From NCBI GenBank assembly GCA_016463555.1, contig JAEMRB010000006.1:3985-16723 (forward strand): a stretch of 12,739 nt of DNA, read 5' to 3'. Positions 1 through 6,944 of this stretch are shown here, one piece after another. Position 1 is the stretch's first letter; each line of letters opens with the position of its first letter. The translations under genes and the position numbers were made by a program. The notes under the pieces were generated by a model, which was given only the letters and a program-made list of their open reading frames with translations, made no database searches and was not told the origin of the DNA. The stretch is from Chloroflexota bacterium. GTDB taxonomy: Bacteria > Chloroflexota > Limnocylindria > Limnocylindrales > Limnocylindraceae.

Positions 1-617
1 ACCGCGCTGATCATCTGCTCCTCTTCGGCCTCAAGCACCCCCTGCTGACTCCCCTGCTCCACGATCAGGCGGATCTCCGCGGCTGAGAGCTCCGGGGTAC
101 GAGTTGGGTCAATGCCGAATGGTTTCGAGATGATCTTGGTGAGCAGCACGAGCACCGCCACCAGCGGGCTAACAATCTTCGCGAAGAGGGTGATCGGCCC
201 AGAGACCGCGAGGGCTATGCGGTCCGGATTCGCGAGGGCGAACCCCTTCGGTATCAACTCCCCAAGCACGATGGAGACCACAGAGACGACGAAGGTGACG
301 AGGAGCAGCGCAATCGTGTCGGCATAGTCGGCAAGGGGCGCGATCCCACGCAGCGGCTCCGCAACTACGGTCACGATGCTGACGGCGGCAACGGCGGAGG
401 CGAGTGCCCCGAGGAAGGTGATCGCCACCTGGATCACGGCAAGGAAACGTCCCGGATCCCGCATCAGCTTCTGGGCACGCTTGGCGCGGCGATCGCCCGC
501 CTCGGCGAGCTCATCGAGGCGCGTACGGCGAACAGAGACAAAGGCGATCTCGGCACCAACGAAGAAGCCGTTGATGAGGATCAGTAGAAGGATAATCAGG
601 ATGTCGGTGCCGAGCAT
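1..617 (-). CDS. CNNM / CorC-HlyC (DUF21) membrane protein, N-terminal part, cut by window edge
   Basis: The minus-strand frame starting with ATG at 617 stays open to position 1, giving 205 complete codons. The protein is a polytopic membrane protein of the CNNM/DUF21 family, often annotated 'hemolysin family' or CorC/TlyC; proven members are Mg2+ or other divalent-cation transporters or efflux factors. Visible family marks are a first membrane segment at about residues 5-27 that runs into GAEIAFVSVRRTRL (21-34), then the FLAVIQVAITFLG helix (58-70), a third hydrophobic segment (about 101-118) ending in GELIPKGFALANP (119-131), and a fourth at about 135-162. After residue 175 a soluble acidic stretch begins (PELSAAEIRLIVEQ), which is the usual lead-in to the paired CBS domains. 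Those would lie outside the window. The start lies 2 nt after the glmU stop with a good Shine-Dalgarno. The transported ion cannot be told from sequence. Confidence 0.9.
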   Translation of the reverse strand, partial: MLGTDILIILLLILINGFFVGAEIAFVSVRRTRLDELAEAGDRRAKRAQKLMRDPGRFLAVIQVAITFLGALASAVAAVSIVTVVAEPLRGIAPLADYADTIALLLVTFVVSVVSIVLGELIPKGFALANPDRIALAVSGPITLFAKIVSPLVAVLVLLTKIISKPFGIDPTRTPELSAAEIRLIVEQGSQQGVLEAEEEQMISA

Positions 618-619
618 CG

Positions 620-1993
620 TTACGCCTCCCGAATGATGCGAGCCGGAACGCCGACCGCCGTGCAGCCATCAGGGATATCCGCAAGCACCACCGTGCCAGC
701 CCCTGTCTTCGCGCCGATACCGATACCAGCTGGGGCAACAATCAAAGTCCCCACGCCGGTGAAGGCGTCCGCGCCGATCAGCGTCTTGACCTTCTCTACC
801 CCATTGTAGTTTGCCGTGATGGTGCCCGCGCCGATGTTCGCACGCTCTCCCACTTCGGCATCGCCAAGATATGAGTGATGGCCGACCTTCGCGCCAGCGG
901 CGAGACTCGTTGCTTTCATTTCAGCAAAGTTTCCAACGTGGCAGTTTGCCGCAATGGTGCACCCTGGTCGAATGTGCGCAAACGGCCCAACATCAACGTG
1001 CGACGCGATGGTTGAGCCCTCAATCGCTGAGGAGCGAACTGTGCAGTCTTCGCCGATGGATGTCGCCTCAATGCGTGAACCGCTCCCGATCCGAGTCCTC
1101 GCGCCAATGCTCGTTGCTCCAACGAGTGTCACGCCCGGCTCAATCACCGCATCCGCAGCGATCTCGACCTGCACGTCAATCCACGCGGTCGTTGGGTCAA
1201 TCAACGCCACGCCACGATCTAGATGCCCCTCGTTGATGCGCTCGCGGAGTGCGGCTGCGACATCGGCGAACTGGTGTCGGTCGTTCACCCCCTCAAGCTC
1301 AATCTCCGGGCCATAGACGATTGGCGCAGGGGTACCTGCGGCGTGTGCCGCGGCGACTAGATCGGTGAGATAGAGCTCGCCACTCGCCTTCGACGGGGTG
1401 ATGGCGCCGAGTGCCTCGGTGAGCCACGCTCGGTCAACGGCGTAGAGCCCAGCGTTAACAGTGCCGATGGCGCGCTGCTCTTCGCTGGCATCACGCTCCT
1501 CGATCACGCACTCCGCTGTGCCGTCGCTTGATTCAATCACCCGTCCGTAGCCCGTAGGGTCATCGGCATCAAAGGCGGCCAACGCGATCGGCGCGTTCGT
1601 CTCGCGACGTGCCGCAACAACCTCGCGCATCAGCGCGGCGGTGATGAGTGGCGTATCGCCGCAGGCGATGAGCAGCTCCTTTGCAGAGGCTGGTAGCGCG
1701 GCAAGCGCGCAGCGAACAGCATCGGCGGTGCCGAGCGGCTTTGGCTGCTCAGCAATTGAGACGCTTCCACCAAGCAGTTCGGCGAGCCCGGCGGTCGCGG
1801 GCGAGAGGACAACGACAGACTTCTCAGAGAACGCCTCAGTGGCAGCCGCCACGACCCAGCCAGCCATTGGGCGGCCGAGCAGTTGGTGCAGCACCTTGGG
1901 AACCTGGGACTGCATACGCGATCCCACTCCAGCGGCAAGGATGATGGCCGTCACGCCCTCAAGGCGCTCCGGCCCGCGACTTGACGGGCTCAT
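620..1993 (-). CDS. glmU: Bifunctional GlmU: GlcNAc-1-P uridyltransferase / GlcN-1-P acetyltransferase
   Basis: This cytoplasmic enzyme catalyses the last two steps to UDP-GlcNAc: acetylation of glucosamine-1-P with acetyl-CoA, then uridylyl transfer from UTP. The 457 residues match the usual family length. The N-terminal nucleotidyltransferase domain shows LAAGVGSRM (19-27) with PKVL (32-35), PLGTADAV (86-93), the metal-site GD (112-113), GYGRVIE (148-154), NAG (180-182), GELYLTD (205-211) and VND (236-238). From about residue 270 the left-handed beta-helix hexapeptide repeats begin. They carry HIRP (340-343), GNFAEMKAT (354-362), HHSYLGDAEVG (372-382) and NIGAGTITANYNG (386-398), so the acetyltransferase catalytic and CoA-binding residues look intact. 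The ATG overlaps the ridA stop by 4 nt (ATGA). A GTG at codon 14, just before TAIILAAG, is a possible alternative start. With glmM and glmS at the other end of the same run, the whole pathway from fructose-6-P is encoded here. Confidence 0.97.
   Translation of the reverse strand: MSPSSRGPERLEGVTAIILAAGVGSRMQSQVPKVLHQLLGRPMAGWVVAAATEAFSEKSVVVLSPATAGLAELLGGSVSIAEQPKPLGTADAVRCALAALPASAKELLIACGDTPLITAALMREVVAARRETNAPIALAAFDADDPTGYGRVIESSDGTAECVIEERDASEEQRAIGTVNAGLYAVDRAWLTEALGAITPSKASGELYLTDLVAAAHAAGTPAPIVYGPEIELEGVNDRHQFADVAAALRERINEGHLDRGVALIDPTTAWIDVQVEIAADAVIEPGVTLVGATSIGARTRIGSGSRIEATSIGEDCTVRSSAIEGSTIASHVDVGPFAHIRPGCTIAANCHVGNFAEMKATSLAAGAKVGHHSYLGDAEVGERANIGAGTITANYNGVEKVKTLIGADAFTGVGTLIVAPAGIGIGAKTGAGTVVLADIPDGCTAVGVPARIIREA
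625..630 (-). promoter_or_regulatory. Shine-Dalgarno of the CNNM-type gene
   Basis: On the minus strand GGGAGG lies 7 nt before the ATG at 617, inside the last codons of glmU. It is one of the best ribosome-binding sites in the window and fixes the start of this gene, which is the last one seen in the operon and one of only two that do not overlap their upstream neighbour. Confidence 0.7.
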
Positions 1994-2379
1994 CCTGCGG
2001 CGCCGCCTCGCTTGGCGATCGCTTCGATCTCTACCAAGCCACCCTTCGGCAACGCTGCAACCTGAATGGTTGAGCGTGCTGGGTACGGCTGGGTGAAGGC
2101 CCGACCGTAGATCTCGTTGACGGTGGCGAAGTCGGCGAGGTCAACAAGGAAGATGGTCGTCTTAACGATGTCGTTGTAGCCAAAGCCTGCGGCGGCCAAC
2201 AGGGCACCGAGGTTCGTCACCGCCTGCTCCGCCTGTGCGGCAACGCCGTCGGCGAGTGCACCAGTTTCAGGATGGAGTCCAAGCTGCCCGGAGCAGTAGA
2301 GCTCGTCGCCCACAGCAATCGCCGGGCTGTACGGTCCGATAGCGGCAGGAATCCCCGCCCCAGTAATCGAACGCTTCAC
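1990..2379 (-). CDS. ridA: RidA (YjgF/YER057c/UK114) family 2-iminobutanoate/2-iminopropanoate deaminase
   Basis: RidA hydrolyses reactive enamine/imine intermediates released by PLP enzymes such as threonine dehydratase, protecting other PLP enzymes. The GTG start at 2379 gives 129 residues, the normal family length, beginning KRSITGAGIP. Key positions of active RidA proteins are present: GPYSPA (15-20, Tyr17), YCSGQLG (28-34, Ser30), Asn88 in TVNEIY, the carboxylate-binding Arg102 in PARST, and Glu117 in EIEAIA. The frame extends upstream to 2613, but that part lies inside ispE, lacks family similarity and is ignored. The start makes a 4-nt GTGA overlap with the ispE stop and has a strong Shine-Dalgarno. 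In Bacillus the orthologue yabJ also sits between ispE (with purR in between) and gcaD/glmU, so the neighbourhood supports the call. Since alr nearby is a PLP enzyme, co-expression would make sense, but that is inference. Confidence 0.95.
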   Translation of the reverse strand: MKRSITGAGIPAAIGPYSPAIAVGDELYCSGQLGLHPETGALADGVAAQAEQAVTNLGALLAAAGFGYNDIVKTTIFLVDLADFATVNEIYGRAFTQPYPARSTIQVAALPKGGLVEIEAIAKRGGAAG

Positions 2380-4292
2380 GCTGCTCCCCTTTCGCCAGAA
2401 CCTGGCCCGATTAGCCTCGTTGCGATCACGGAGGGTGTGACGCCTTCGGGCGCCACGAGCTCCCCGCTCGCGAGGGCGTTGGCGATCAGGGTTGCCCCCT
2501 CCTCTGCCTCTCGCCCTGAAGGATAGAGGAGGAAGAGGGTTGGCCCCGAACCCGAGAGCGAGAGTGGGCGATCGAGGAGGCGGCGAAGGGCGTGATCGAA
2601 GGGGCGGAGCCACGGCGCCACAGCCCGGGCGGGGGCCAGAAGGTCATTTGCCGAGGCCAGGGCGGCAGCCCGCTGCAGGAGCCCCTCCCCACTCATGCCG
2701 ACCGTGAGTTCCGCCGCAAGGTGCTGGGAGCTGACCAGGGCCGCCCCCTGCGCCGAGCCGCGGAGCCCTGCGGCAAATGCGGCAAACACCTCTGGGGTGC
2801 GCAGCGGCAGGCCGGCGGTAATCAGGAGGAGCCCCAGGGGCTCACCCTTCCAGGGGGCGAGCGGGGTCACCGACTCACCGCGCCCCTCCATAAGCGCAGG
2901 TGAATCAACGAGGAAGAGTGGAACGTCGGAGCCCACTTCGGCTGCAACGGCGTTCAAGGTTTCGTCATCAATGTCTAGATCGAAGAGCTCAATGACACCG
3001 AGCAGCGTTGCGGCGGCGTCGCTTGAGCCGCCCCCTAGGCCAGCGGCAACAGGGAGGCGCTTCTCGAGCACGATCTCAACTGGCGGAACCTCGCACACTT
3101 TGCGCAGCGCCGCGAGCGCCACGTTGCAGAGATTCTCCCCATCGAGATTCAGCGGCACACCAGCGAGCCGAATCGAATCCGCCCCGTCAGTCGCTTGACG
3201 CAGATAGAGACGATCACCCGCCTCAAACTGCGCCACCACGGAGTGGAGCTCGTGGTACCCGTCTGAGCGCTTGCCGACGACGGCGAGCGTCAGATTGATC
3301 TTGCCGTGCGCGACGATCTCAACGGTTGGATCTGCTGCTGGTAGCGAACGCGTCGTATTGCGTTCACGTACCTCTGATCCTCCGCTGGTGCTTCGCCGAG
3401 CGACTGCGGCACGAGCGGCGTTCGTCGGCACACCCGCATCAAGCTCAGGGAGTTCGGCCAAGAGGGCGATCCAGTCCTGCACAGAGAGCGTCTGTGCGCG
3501 CTGGTCGGGGCTCAAGTTGGCGCGCCCGAGCGCTGCGATGATATCGCTCTCAAGGATTGGCAGCGCGCGAGGGAGCGCGTTGCGCAGCTTCTTTCGTCGC
3601 TCACGGAATCCCGCCTGCACAAGTCGCCAGAGGCGCTCCTCATCATGTGGGCTCAGGGTGAACGCATCGTCACCCGTTCGATGCTCGAGCAGCAAGATCG
3701 CAGAGTCCACGCCAGGCACTGGGTCAAACGCCTCGCGGGGAACCCGCACAACGACGGAGGCCGCCGTTCTCGCCTGCACAAATGCGGTGAGGTACGACCA
3801 GTCACCGGGTGCGGCCGCGACGCGCTCCGCCACCTCCAACTGCACCAGCAAGACGATGCGTGCAGGGGGCGCTGCCAGCAGCAGGAGCCGATGCAGCAGT
3901 GGGCTCGTGACGTGATACGGAATGTTGGCAATCACGCGCCAGCTCCCACTGGTTGGCGCGAGCGACTCGAGATCAACGGTGAGCGCATCGCCGTGAATGA
4001 GGGTTAACTGCCCCGCACTGATCTGCGTCGCGAACTTATGCTGCAGGCGAGGGATCAAATCATTGTCGAGCTCCACAGCAACGACGTTGGCGCCACTAGT
4101 AAGGAGTGCCTCGGTCAAGAATCCGAGCCCTGGGCCAATCTCCAAGACGAGCTCCCCAGGAGTCGGCGCACCAGCCTGCACGATGCGATCCCGAACGTTC
4201 AGATCGTGCAAGAAGTTCTGGCTCAGACGCTTCTTGGCAGCATGACCATCAACACGCCCGCGGCTCGGTGCCTGACGATACTTCGGGCTCAT
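2376..4292 (-). CDS. rsmA-ispE: RsmA-IspE fusion: 16S rRNA A1518/A1519 dimethyltransferase + CDP-ME kinase
   Basis: A single open frame encodes two normally separate enzymes. Numbering here is from the upstream GTG at 4319; subtract 9 for the preferred ATG at 4292. The first half is RsmA/KsgA: QNFLHD (34-39), the SAM-binding EIGPGLG (60-66), VELD (82-85), GDAL (110-113), the catalytic NIPYHVTSP (132-140) and GFRERRKKLRNAL (237-249). After about residue 290 comes a 35-40-residue linker rich in Ala, Arg, Ser and Thr. The second half is IspE, a GHMP kinase acting on 4-diphosphocytidyl-methylerythritol: GKINLTL (339-345), the P-loop GLGGGSSDAA (427-436), GSDVPLF with the catalytic Asp465, and SGSGPTLF (589-596). 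Both halves are full length and their motifs look intact. The ATG at 4292 makes a 4-nt ATGA overlap with tsaD, so I prefer it to the GTG. An in-frame GTG at 3431, in the linker, could in principle start a separate IspE. Confidence 0.93.
   Translation of the reverse strand: MSPKYRQAPSRGRVDGHAAKKRLSQNFLHDLNVRDRIVQAGAPTPGELVLEIGPGLGFLTEALLTSGANVVAVELDNDLIPRLQHKFATQISAGQLTLIHGDALTVDLESLAPTSGSWRVIANIPYHVTSPLLHRLLLLAAPPARIVLLVQLEVAERVAAAPGDWSYLTAFVQARTAASVVVRVPREAFDPVPGVDSAILLLEHRTGDDAFTLSPHDEERLWRLVQAGFRERRKKLRNALPRALPILESDIIAALGRANLSPDQRAQTLSVQDWIALLAELPELDAGVPTNAARAAVARRSTSGGSEVRERNTTRSLPAADPTVEIVAHGKINLTLAVVGKRSDGYHELHSVVAQFEAGDRLYLRQATDGADSIRLAGVPLNLDGENLCNVALAALRKVCEVPPVEIVLEKRLPVAAGLGGGSSDAAATLLGVIELFDLDIDDETLNAVAAEVGSDVPLFLVDSPALMEGRGESVTPLAPWKGEPLGLLLITAGLPLRTPEVFAAFAAGLRGSAQGAALVSSQHLAAELTVGMSGEGLLQRAAALASANDLLAPARAVAPWLRPFDHALRRLLDRPLSLSGSGPTLFLLYPSGREAEEGATLIANALASGELVAPEGVTPSVIATRLIGPGSGERGAA
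2384..2390 (-). promoter_or_regulatory. Shine-Dalgarno that decides the ridA GTG start
   Basis: On the minus strand AGGGGAG sits 4 nt before the GTG at 2379, within the last codons of ispE. It supports the GTG start over the longer open frame reaching back to 2613. Confidence 0.7.
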
Positions 4293-5407
4293 GCGGGCAC
4301 CGCCGATCCGATACGCCACTGCGCATGAACCTCGAGGCCGGCGCTCGGCTCCTGGTATGCGCCTCGTTCGTCGCGCAGCAGGGCATCACCCGCGGCGCCA
4401 ATCATTGCCGCGTTATCGGTGCACCACTTCAGCGGCGGAATGACGAGCACTCGGCGCTCCTCACGCGCAACGTTCGCGAGCGCCGCACGGAGTGGTCCAT
4501 TTGCCGCCACGCCGCCGCCGACGATGAGCGAGCAGTCTGGGTTGGCCCGCAGGGCACGCTGCACACCGGCGCGTAGTGCACCGACGATGGCCTGCTCCGT
4601 TGCGGCAGCGATCGCAATCGCTCCCGCTTCTGGAAGTGGATGCTCGGCGAACTGCCGCGTGAGGGTGGCCGCACGACCCGGGCTGCGATCGGTGAGCCCG
4701 CTGGCGACGAGCGCCTGCCGAATTGCCGCGGTCTTCACCCCGCTGAACGAGAAGTCGTAGGGCTGCTCGGTCTTCGCAATCGGCAGCGGCATGATCTGGG
4801 CGCCGCGTGGCGCCTTCGCGGCGAGCGCTGAGAGCGCAGCCCCTCCTGGATATGGGGCGCCAAGGAGGCGTGCGATCTTGTCGAAGGCCTCACCAGCCGC
4901 GTCGTCAATCGTGCCGCCGAGGCGCTGCATGGCCCCATCGTGCTCGATCCGCACCAGCAACGTGTGCCCGCCTGAGACCACGAGCCCGATCGCAGGGAGC
5001 GTCGGCGCGTCGACGTCTGCCGCCTCGCGTAGCCATGCGGCGCGCAGGTGTCCCTCAAGATGATTTACCGGCAGCACGGGGAGGCCGCGCGCCCACGCCC
5101 AGGCGCTACCAATGCCAGCGCCGACGAGGAGTGAGCCAACGAGGCCGGGGCCGGTCGTCAGTGCCACCCCCTCGATCGTGCCTGCAATCCCAAGCCCCTC
5201 AGCCTCCTGCAGCACCTCGTTGAGGAGGCGTGGCAGCCACTCATGGTGGGCGCGCGCTGCAACCTCTGGAATCACACCGCCAAACGGTGCATGGATCGCC
5301 GTCTGGCTTGCCACACGCTCAGCAAGCACCTCACGACCGCCGCGAATGAGGGCAACGGCACTCTCGTCGCAGCTCGATTCAATCGCCAGCAGTAGTCGCT
5401 CACTCAT
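4289..5407 (-). CDS. tsaD: TsaD, tRNA N6-threonylcarbamoyladenosine (t6A37) synthase catalytic subunit
   Basis: TsaD (YgjD/Gcp, Kae1 family) transfers threonylcarbamoyl from TC-AMP to A37 of ANN-decoding tRNAs, acting with TsaB and TsaE. The ATG at 5407 gives 372 residues starting MSERLLLAIESSCDES, the conserved family N-terminus. The frame is open 14 codons further upstream, but that stretch lies inside rimI and is not conserved. Motifs, numbered from this ATG, are ESSCDES (10-16), the metal-binding His116 and His120 in NHLEGH, VSGGHT (144-149), DDAAGEAFDK (168-177), YPGG (186-189), FSFSGVKTA (219-227), the nucleotide-binding GGGVAANGPLR (297-307), and CTDNAAM (329-335) with metal ligand Asp331. 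All catalytic and metal residues are present. The start overlaps the rimI stop by 8 nt and has AGGAG at 5422-5418. Confidence 0.97.
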   Translation of the reverse strand: MSERLLLAIESSCDESAVALIRGGREVLAERVASQTAIHAPFGGVIPEVAARAHHEWLPRLLNEVLQEAEGLGIAGTIEGVALTTGPGLVGSLLVGAGIGSAWAWARGLPVLPVNHLEGHLRAAWLREAADVDAPTLPAIGLVVSGGHTLLVRIEHDGAMQRLGGTIDDAAGEAFDKIARLLGAPYPGGAALSALAAKAPRGAQIMPLPIAKTEQPYDFSFSGVKTAAIRQALVASGLTDRSPGRAATLTRQFAEHPLPEAGAIAIAAATEQAIVGALRAGVQRALRANPDCSLIVGGGVAANGPLRAALANVAREERRVLVIPPLKWCTDNAAMIGAAGDALLRDERGAYQEPSAGLEVHAQWRIGSAVPA

Positions 5408-5921
5408 GGCCGAAGCGCTCCTGAACGCGGGCGCGCAGCGCCGCTTCAATCGCCAGCTGTGCTGGGCTCTCGAGCTCGGCGGTGGTCATCACCAGCGCAT
5501 CTTCGCCGTTATCGTCGTAGTAGCGAATGCGGCGGCCAACTTCGATAAAGCCGAACGCTAGATAGAGTCGTTGCGCGTCAACGTTTGATACGCGCACGTC
5601 TAGCGTTGCGACTCGGGCGCCGCCGCGCCGCGCCTCCTGCAGGAGCTCAAGGAGCAGCACCGTCGCAACTCCCGACCGTCGATTCGCGGGGAGCACCGCC
5701 ATCGTGGTGACATGCGCCTCGTCAACCATCAGCCAGATGCCACCAAAGCCAACGAGCGTGCCACTCATTCGGGCGCCAACATATCGCGCCAAACGATTTG
5801 TGGTGAGCTCCGTGGTGTAGGCGCTTGTTGGCCACGGTGCCGTAAACGAGACGTTCTCAATCACCGCGACTTCGTCGAGGTCCTTGACGGTGAGTGGTGC
5901 CAGAACCGGTGCAGGCATCAT
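5400..5921 (-). CDS. rimI: RimI-type GNAT N-alpha-acetyltransferase (ribosomal protein S18 alanine)
   Basis: RimI acetylates the N-terminal alanine of ribosomal protein S18 using acetyl-CoA, and is a habitual neighbour or fusion partner of tsaB/tsaD. The 173 residues show the GNAT core: VTTMAVLPANRRSGVATVLL (71-90) carries the acetyl-CoA pyrophosphate loop RRSGVA, and the strand-helix LDVRVSN (107-113) is followed by AQRLYLAFGFIEVGRR (116-131). The RimI-typical RYYDDNGEDALVM (133-145) confirms the subfamily. The residue aligned with the proposed general base Glu103 of Salmonella RimI is Asp108, and the proposed acid Tyr115 is matched by Tyr120. A tail of about 25 residues follows the core. 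The ATG overlaps the tsaB stop by 4 nt (ATGA); a second Met follows immediately. The real substrate could be another protein N-terminus, as RimI enzymes can be relaxed. Confidence 0.92.
   Translation of the reverse strand: MMPAPVLAPLTVKDLDEVAVIENVSFTAPWPTSAYTTELTTNRLARYVGARMSGTLVGFGGIWLMVDEAHVTTMAVLPANRRSGVATVLLLELLQEARRGGARVATLDVRVSNVDAQRLYLAFGFIEVGRRIRYYDDNGEDALVMTTAELESPAQLAIEAALRARVQERFGHE
5418..5422 (-). promoter_or_regulatory. Shine-Dalgarno supporting the tsaD ATG at 5407
   Basis: On the minus strand AGGAG lies 10 nt before the ATG at 5407. This favours the shorter TsaD, whose N-terminus matches the family, over the open frame reaching 5449. Confidence 0.55.
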
Positions 5922-6451
5922 CGCGCCTCGCTTCCGCGAGCTGGCGCCGGATAGCGCAGGGTGACATGCGAAGCTACCGGCCCAGCCTCACGGATGAGCG
6001 CGCACGCGGCAACCCCTCTGCTCTCCTCCTGCGCAAAGTGCGAAGAGGCGGAGCCCCGAGCCACGACGACCGAACCCTTCTCCGATACCTCGAGCGACTC
6101 ACGTGTCCCGAGCGCAATAGAGAACGATCGCTGCGCCGCCTGCCAGAGTGCGCGATCTGAGGCGCTCTCCCGCAGCGGGAGTGCCAGAGCGGCAGCAATG
6201 CCCACAGCAGCCGAGGCTGCAACGCGGACGCCGCTGTAGCTTCCAGGGCCGTTCCCCACCACCACACCGGTGAGCGCGGTGCGTGCTGCTTGATCTGGAA
6301 TGAGATTGGTAATGCGCTGCAGTAGCGGCTGTTCGTAGAGATAGTCTTCGGCGACGCACACAGGGACACCATCGCGCTCCTCTACGATCGCGACGATGCT
6401 GAAGCCGAGCGACCCATCGAGCACGAGGATGCGTGGGCTACTCACGTGCAT
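5918..6451 (-). CDS. tsaB: TsaB, t6A biosynthesis partner protein, unusually short
   Basis: TsaB (YeaZ) is the non-catalytic ASKHA-fold partner that pairs with TsaD in the t6A complex. The diagnostic motif is GNGPGSYSGVR at residues 66-76, followed by a small-residue-rich helix (77-93), as in the family. The N-terminal strand reads ILVLDGS (8-14) where LDTS or IDTA is usual. At 177 residues the protein is clearly shorter than E. coli TsaB (231). The loss is mainly in the second lobe: I cannot find the DARxxEVY-like segment that normally follows, although the end (HVTLRY, 162-167) resembles the family C-terminus. The position between tsaE and rimI-tsaD supports the identity strongly. The start is uncertain: ATG at 6451 overlaps tsaE by 14 nt, while GTG at 6445 overlaps by 8 nt, like the rimI/tsaD junction. 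A third possible start at 6502 seems too far upstream. Confidence 0.9.
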   Translation of the reverse strand: MHVSSPRILVLDGSLGFSIVAIVEERDGVPVCVAEDYLYEQPLLQRITNLIPDQAARTALTGVVVGNGPGSYSGVRVAASAAVGIAAALALPLRESASDRALWQAAQRSFSIALGTRESLEVSEKGSVVVARGSASSHFAQEESRGVAACALIREAGPVASHVTLRYPAPARGSEAR

Positions 6452-6944
6452 CGCCCGATGTGATGCGTTGGGTGCTGTCAGACATTGGACCGAGTACCGC
6501 AAGGAGCTCTGGTCGCGCGCCGCGGATCACGGCGATGCGTGTGCCCTCGTCGGCGGCCGCCTCGAGATGAATGCTCAGCACGCCGGTACCTGCTGCCCCG
6601 AGTCCTTCAAGGTGCTCGGGCCACTCGATGAGGGTGACGCCGTGGTGCTGTCGCTCATCAATCACCCCAGCACGCAGCGCGTCACTCCCCACGGGGAGTC
6701 GATAGGCGTCTACATGCCAGATCGGCAGGTCGCCGCGGTGTTCAGAGATGAGGACGAACGTTGGCGAGGTGAGCTCCGGCTCTGCATTGAGTGCGGTTCC
6801 GATGGCACGAGCGAGCGTTGTCTTGCCGCTCCCCAGGTCGCCCGCAAGAAGGACCCGGTCACCCGGACGGAGTGAGACGCCAATCGCCGCGCCGAGCGAG
6901 GTCGTTGCTGCAAGGCTACCGAGCGTAATGGTGACGACGTTCAC
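6438..6944 (-). CDS. tsaE: TsaE, t6A biosynthesis ATPase
   Basis: TsaE (YjeE) is a small P-loop ATPase that binds the TsaB-TsaD complex and is needed for multiple-turnover t6A synthesis in bacteria. The 168-residue product shows the Walker A GDLGSGKTT at 34-42 with Lys40 and Thr41, SPTFVLISEH (59-68), the family signature HVDAYRL (76-82), and the Walker B-like TLIEWPEH (103-110). About 25 residues beyond the compact domain form a non-conserved C-terminal tail, part of which overlaps tsaB. The GTG start forms a 4-nt GTGA overlap with the stop of the unknown upstream gene. No clear Shine-Dalgarno precedes it, so translation probably depends on coupling. Together with tsaB and tsaD it provides three of the four t6A enzymes; the TC-AMP synthase TsaC is not in this window. 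Confidence 0.95.
   Translation of the reverse strand: MNVVTITLGSLAATTSLGAAIGVSLRPGDRVLLAGDLGSGKTTLARAIGTALNAEPELTSPTFVLISEHRGDLPIWHVDAYRLPVGSDALRAGVIDERQHHGVTLIEWPEHLEGLGAAGTGVLSIHLEAAADEGTRIAVIRGARPELLAVLGPMSDSTQRITSGDARE

Noticed and set aside
2380..2613. N-terminal extension of ridA to 207 residues
   Set aside because: It would overlap ispE by over 200 nt, is Pro/Arg-rich without family similarity, and a GTG with a good Shine-Dalgarno gives the normal 129-residue protein.
3320..3450. Frameshift or stop separating rsmA from ispE
   Set aside because: The minus-strand frame reads through the linker without interruption, so the fusion is what the sequence shows.
3271..3915. A 214-codon plus-strand open frame
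   Set aside because: It lies opposite rsmA-ispE, is rich in Ser/Arg/Ala as expected for an antisense shadow in high-G+C DNA, and has no recognisable motif.
5408..5449. Longer TsaD start 14 codons upstream
   Set aside because: The extension lies in rimI, is not conserved, and the internal ATG has AGGAG upstream and matches the family N-terminus.
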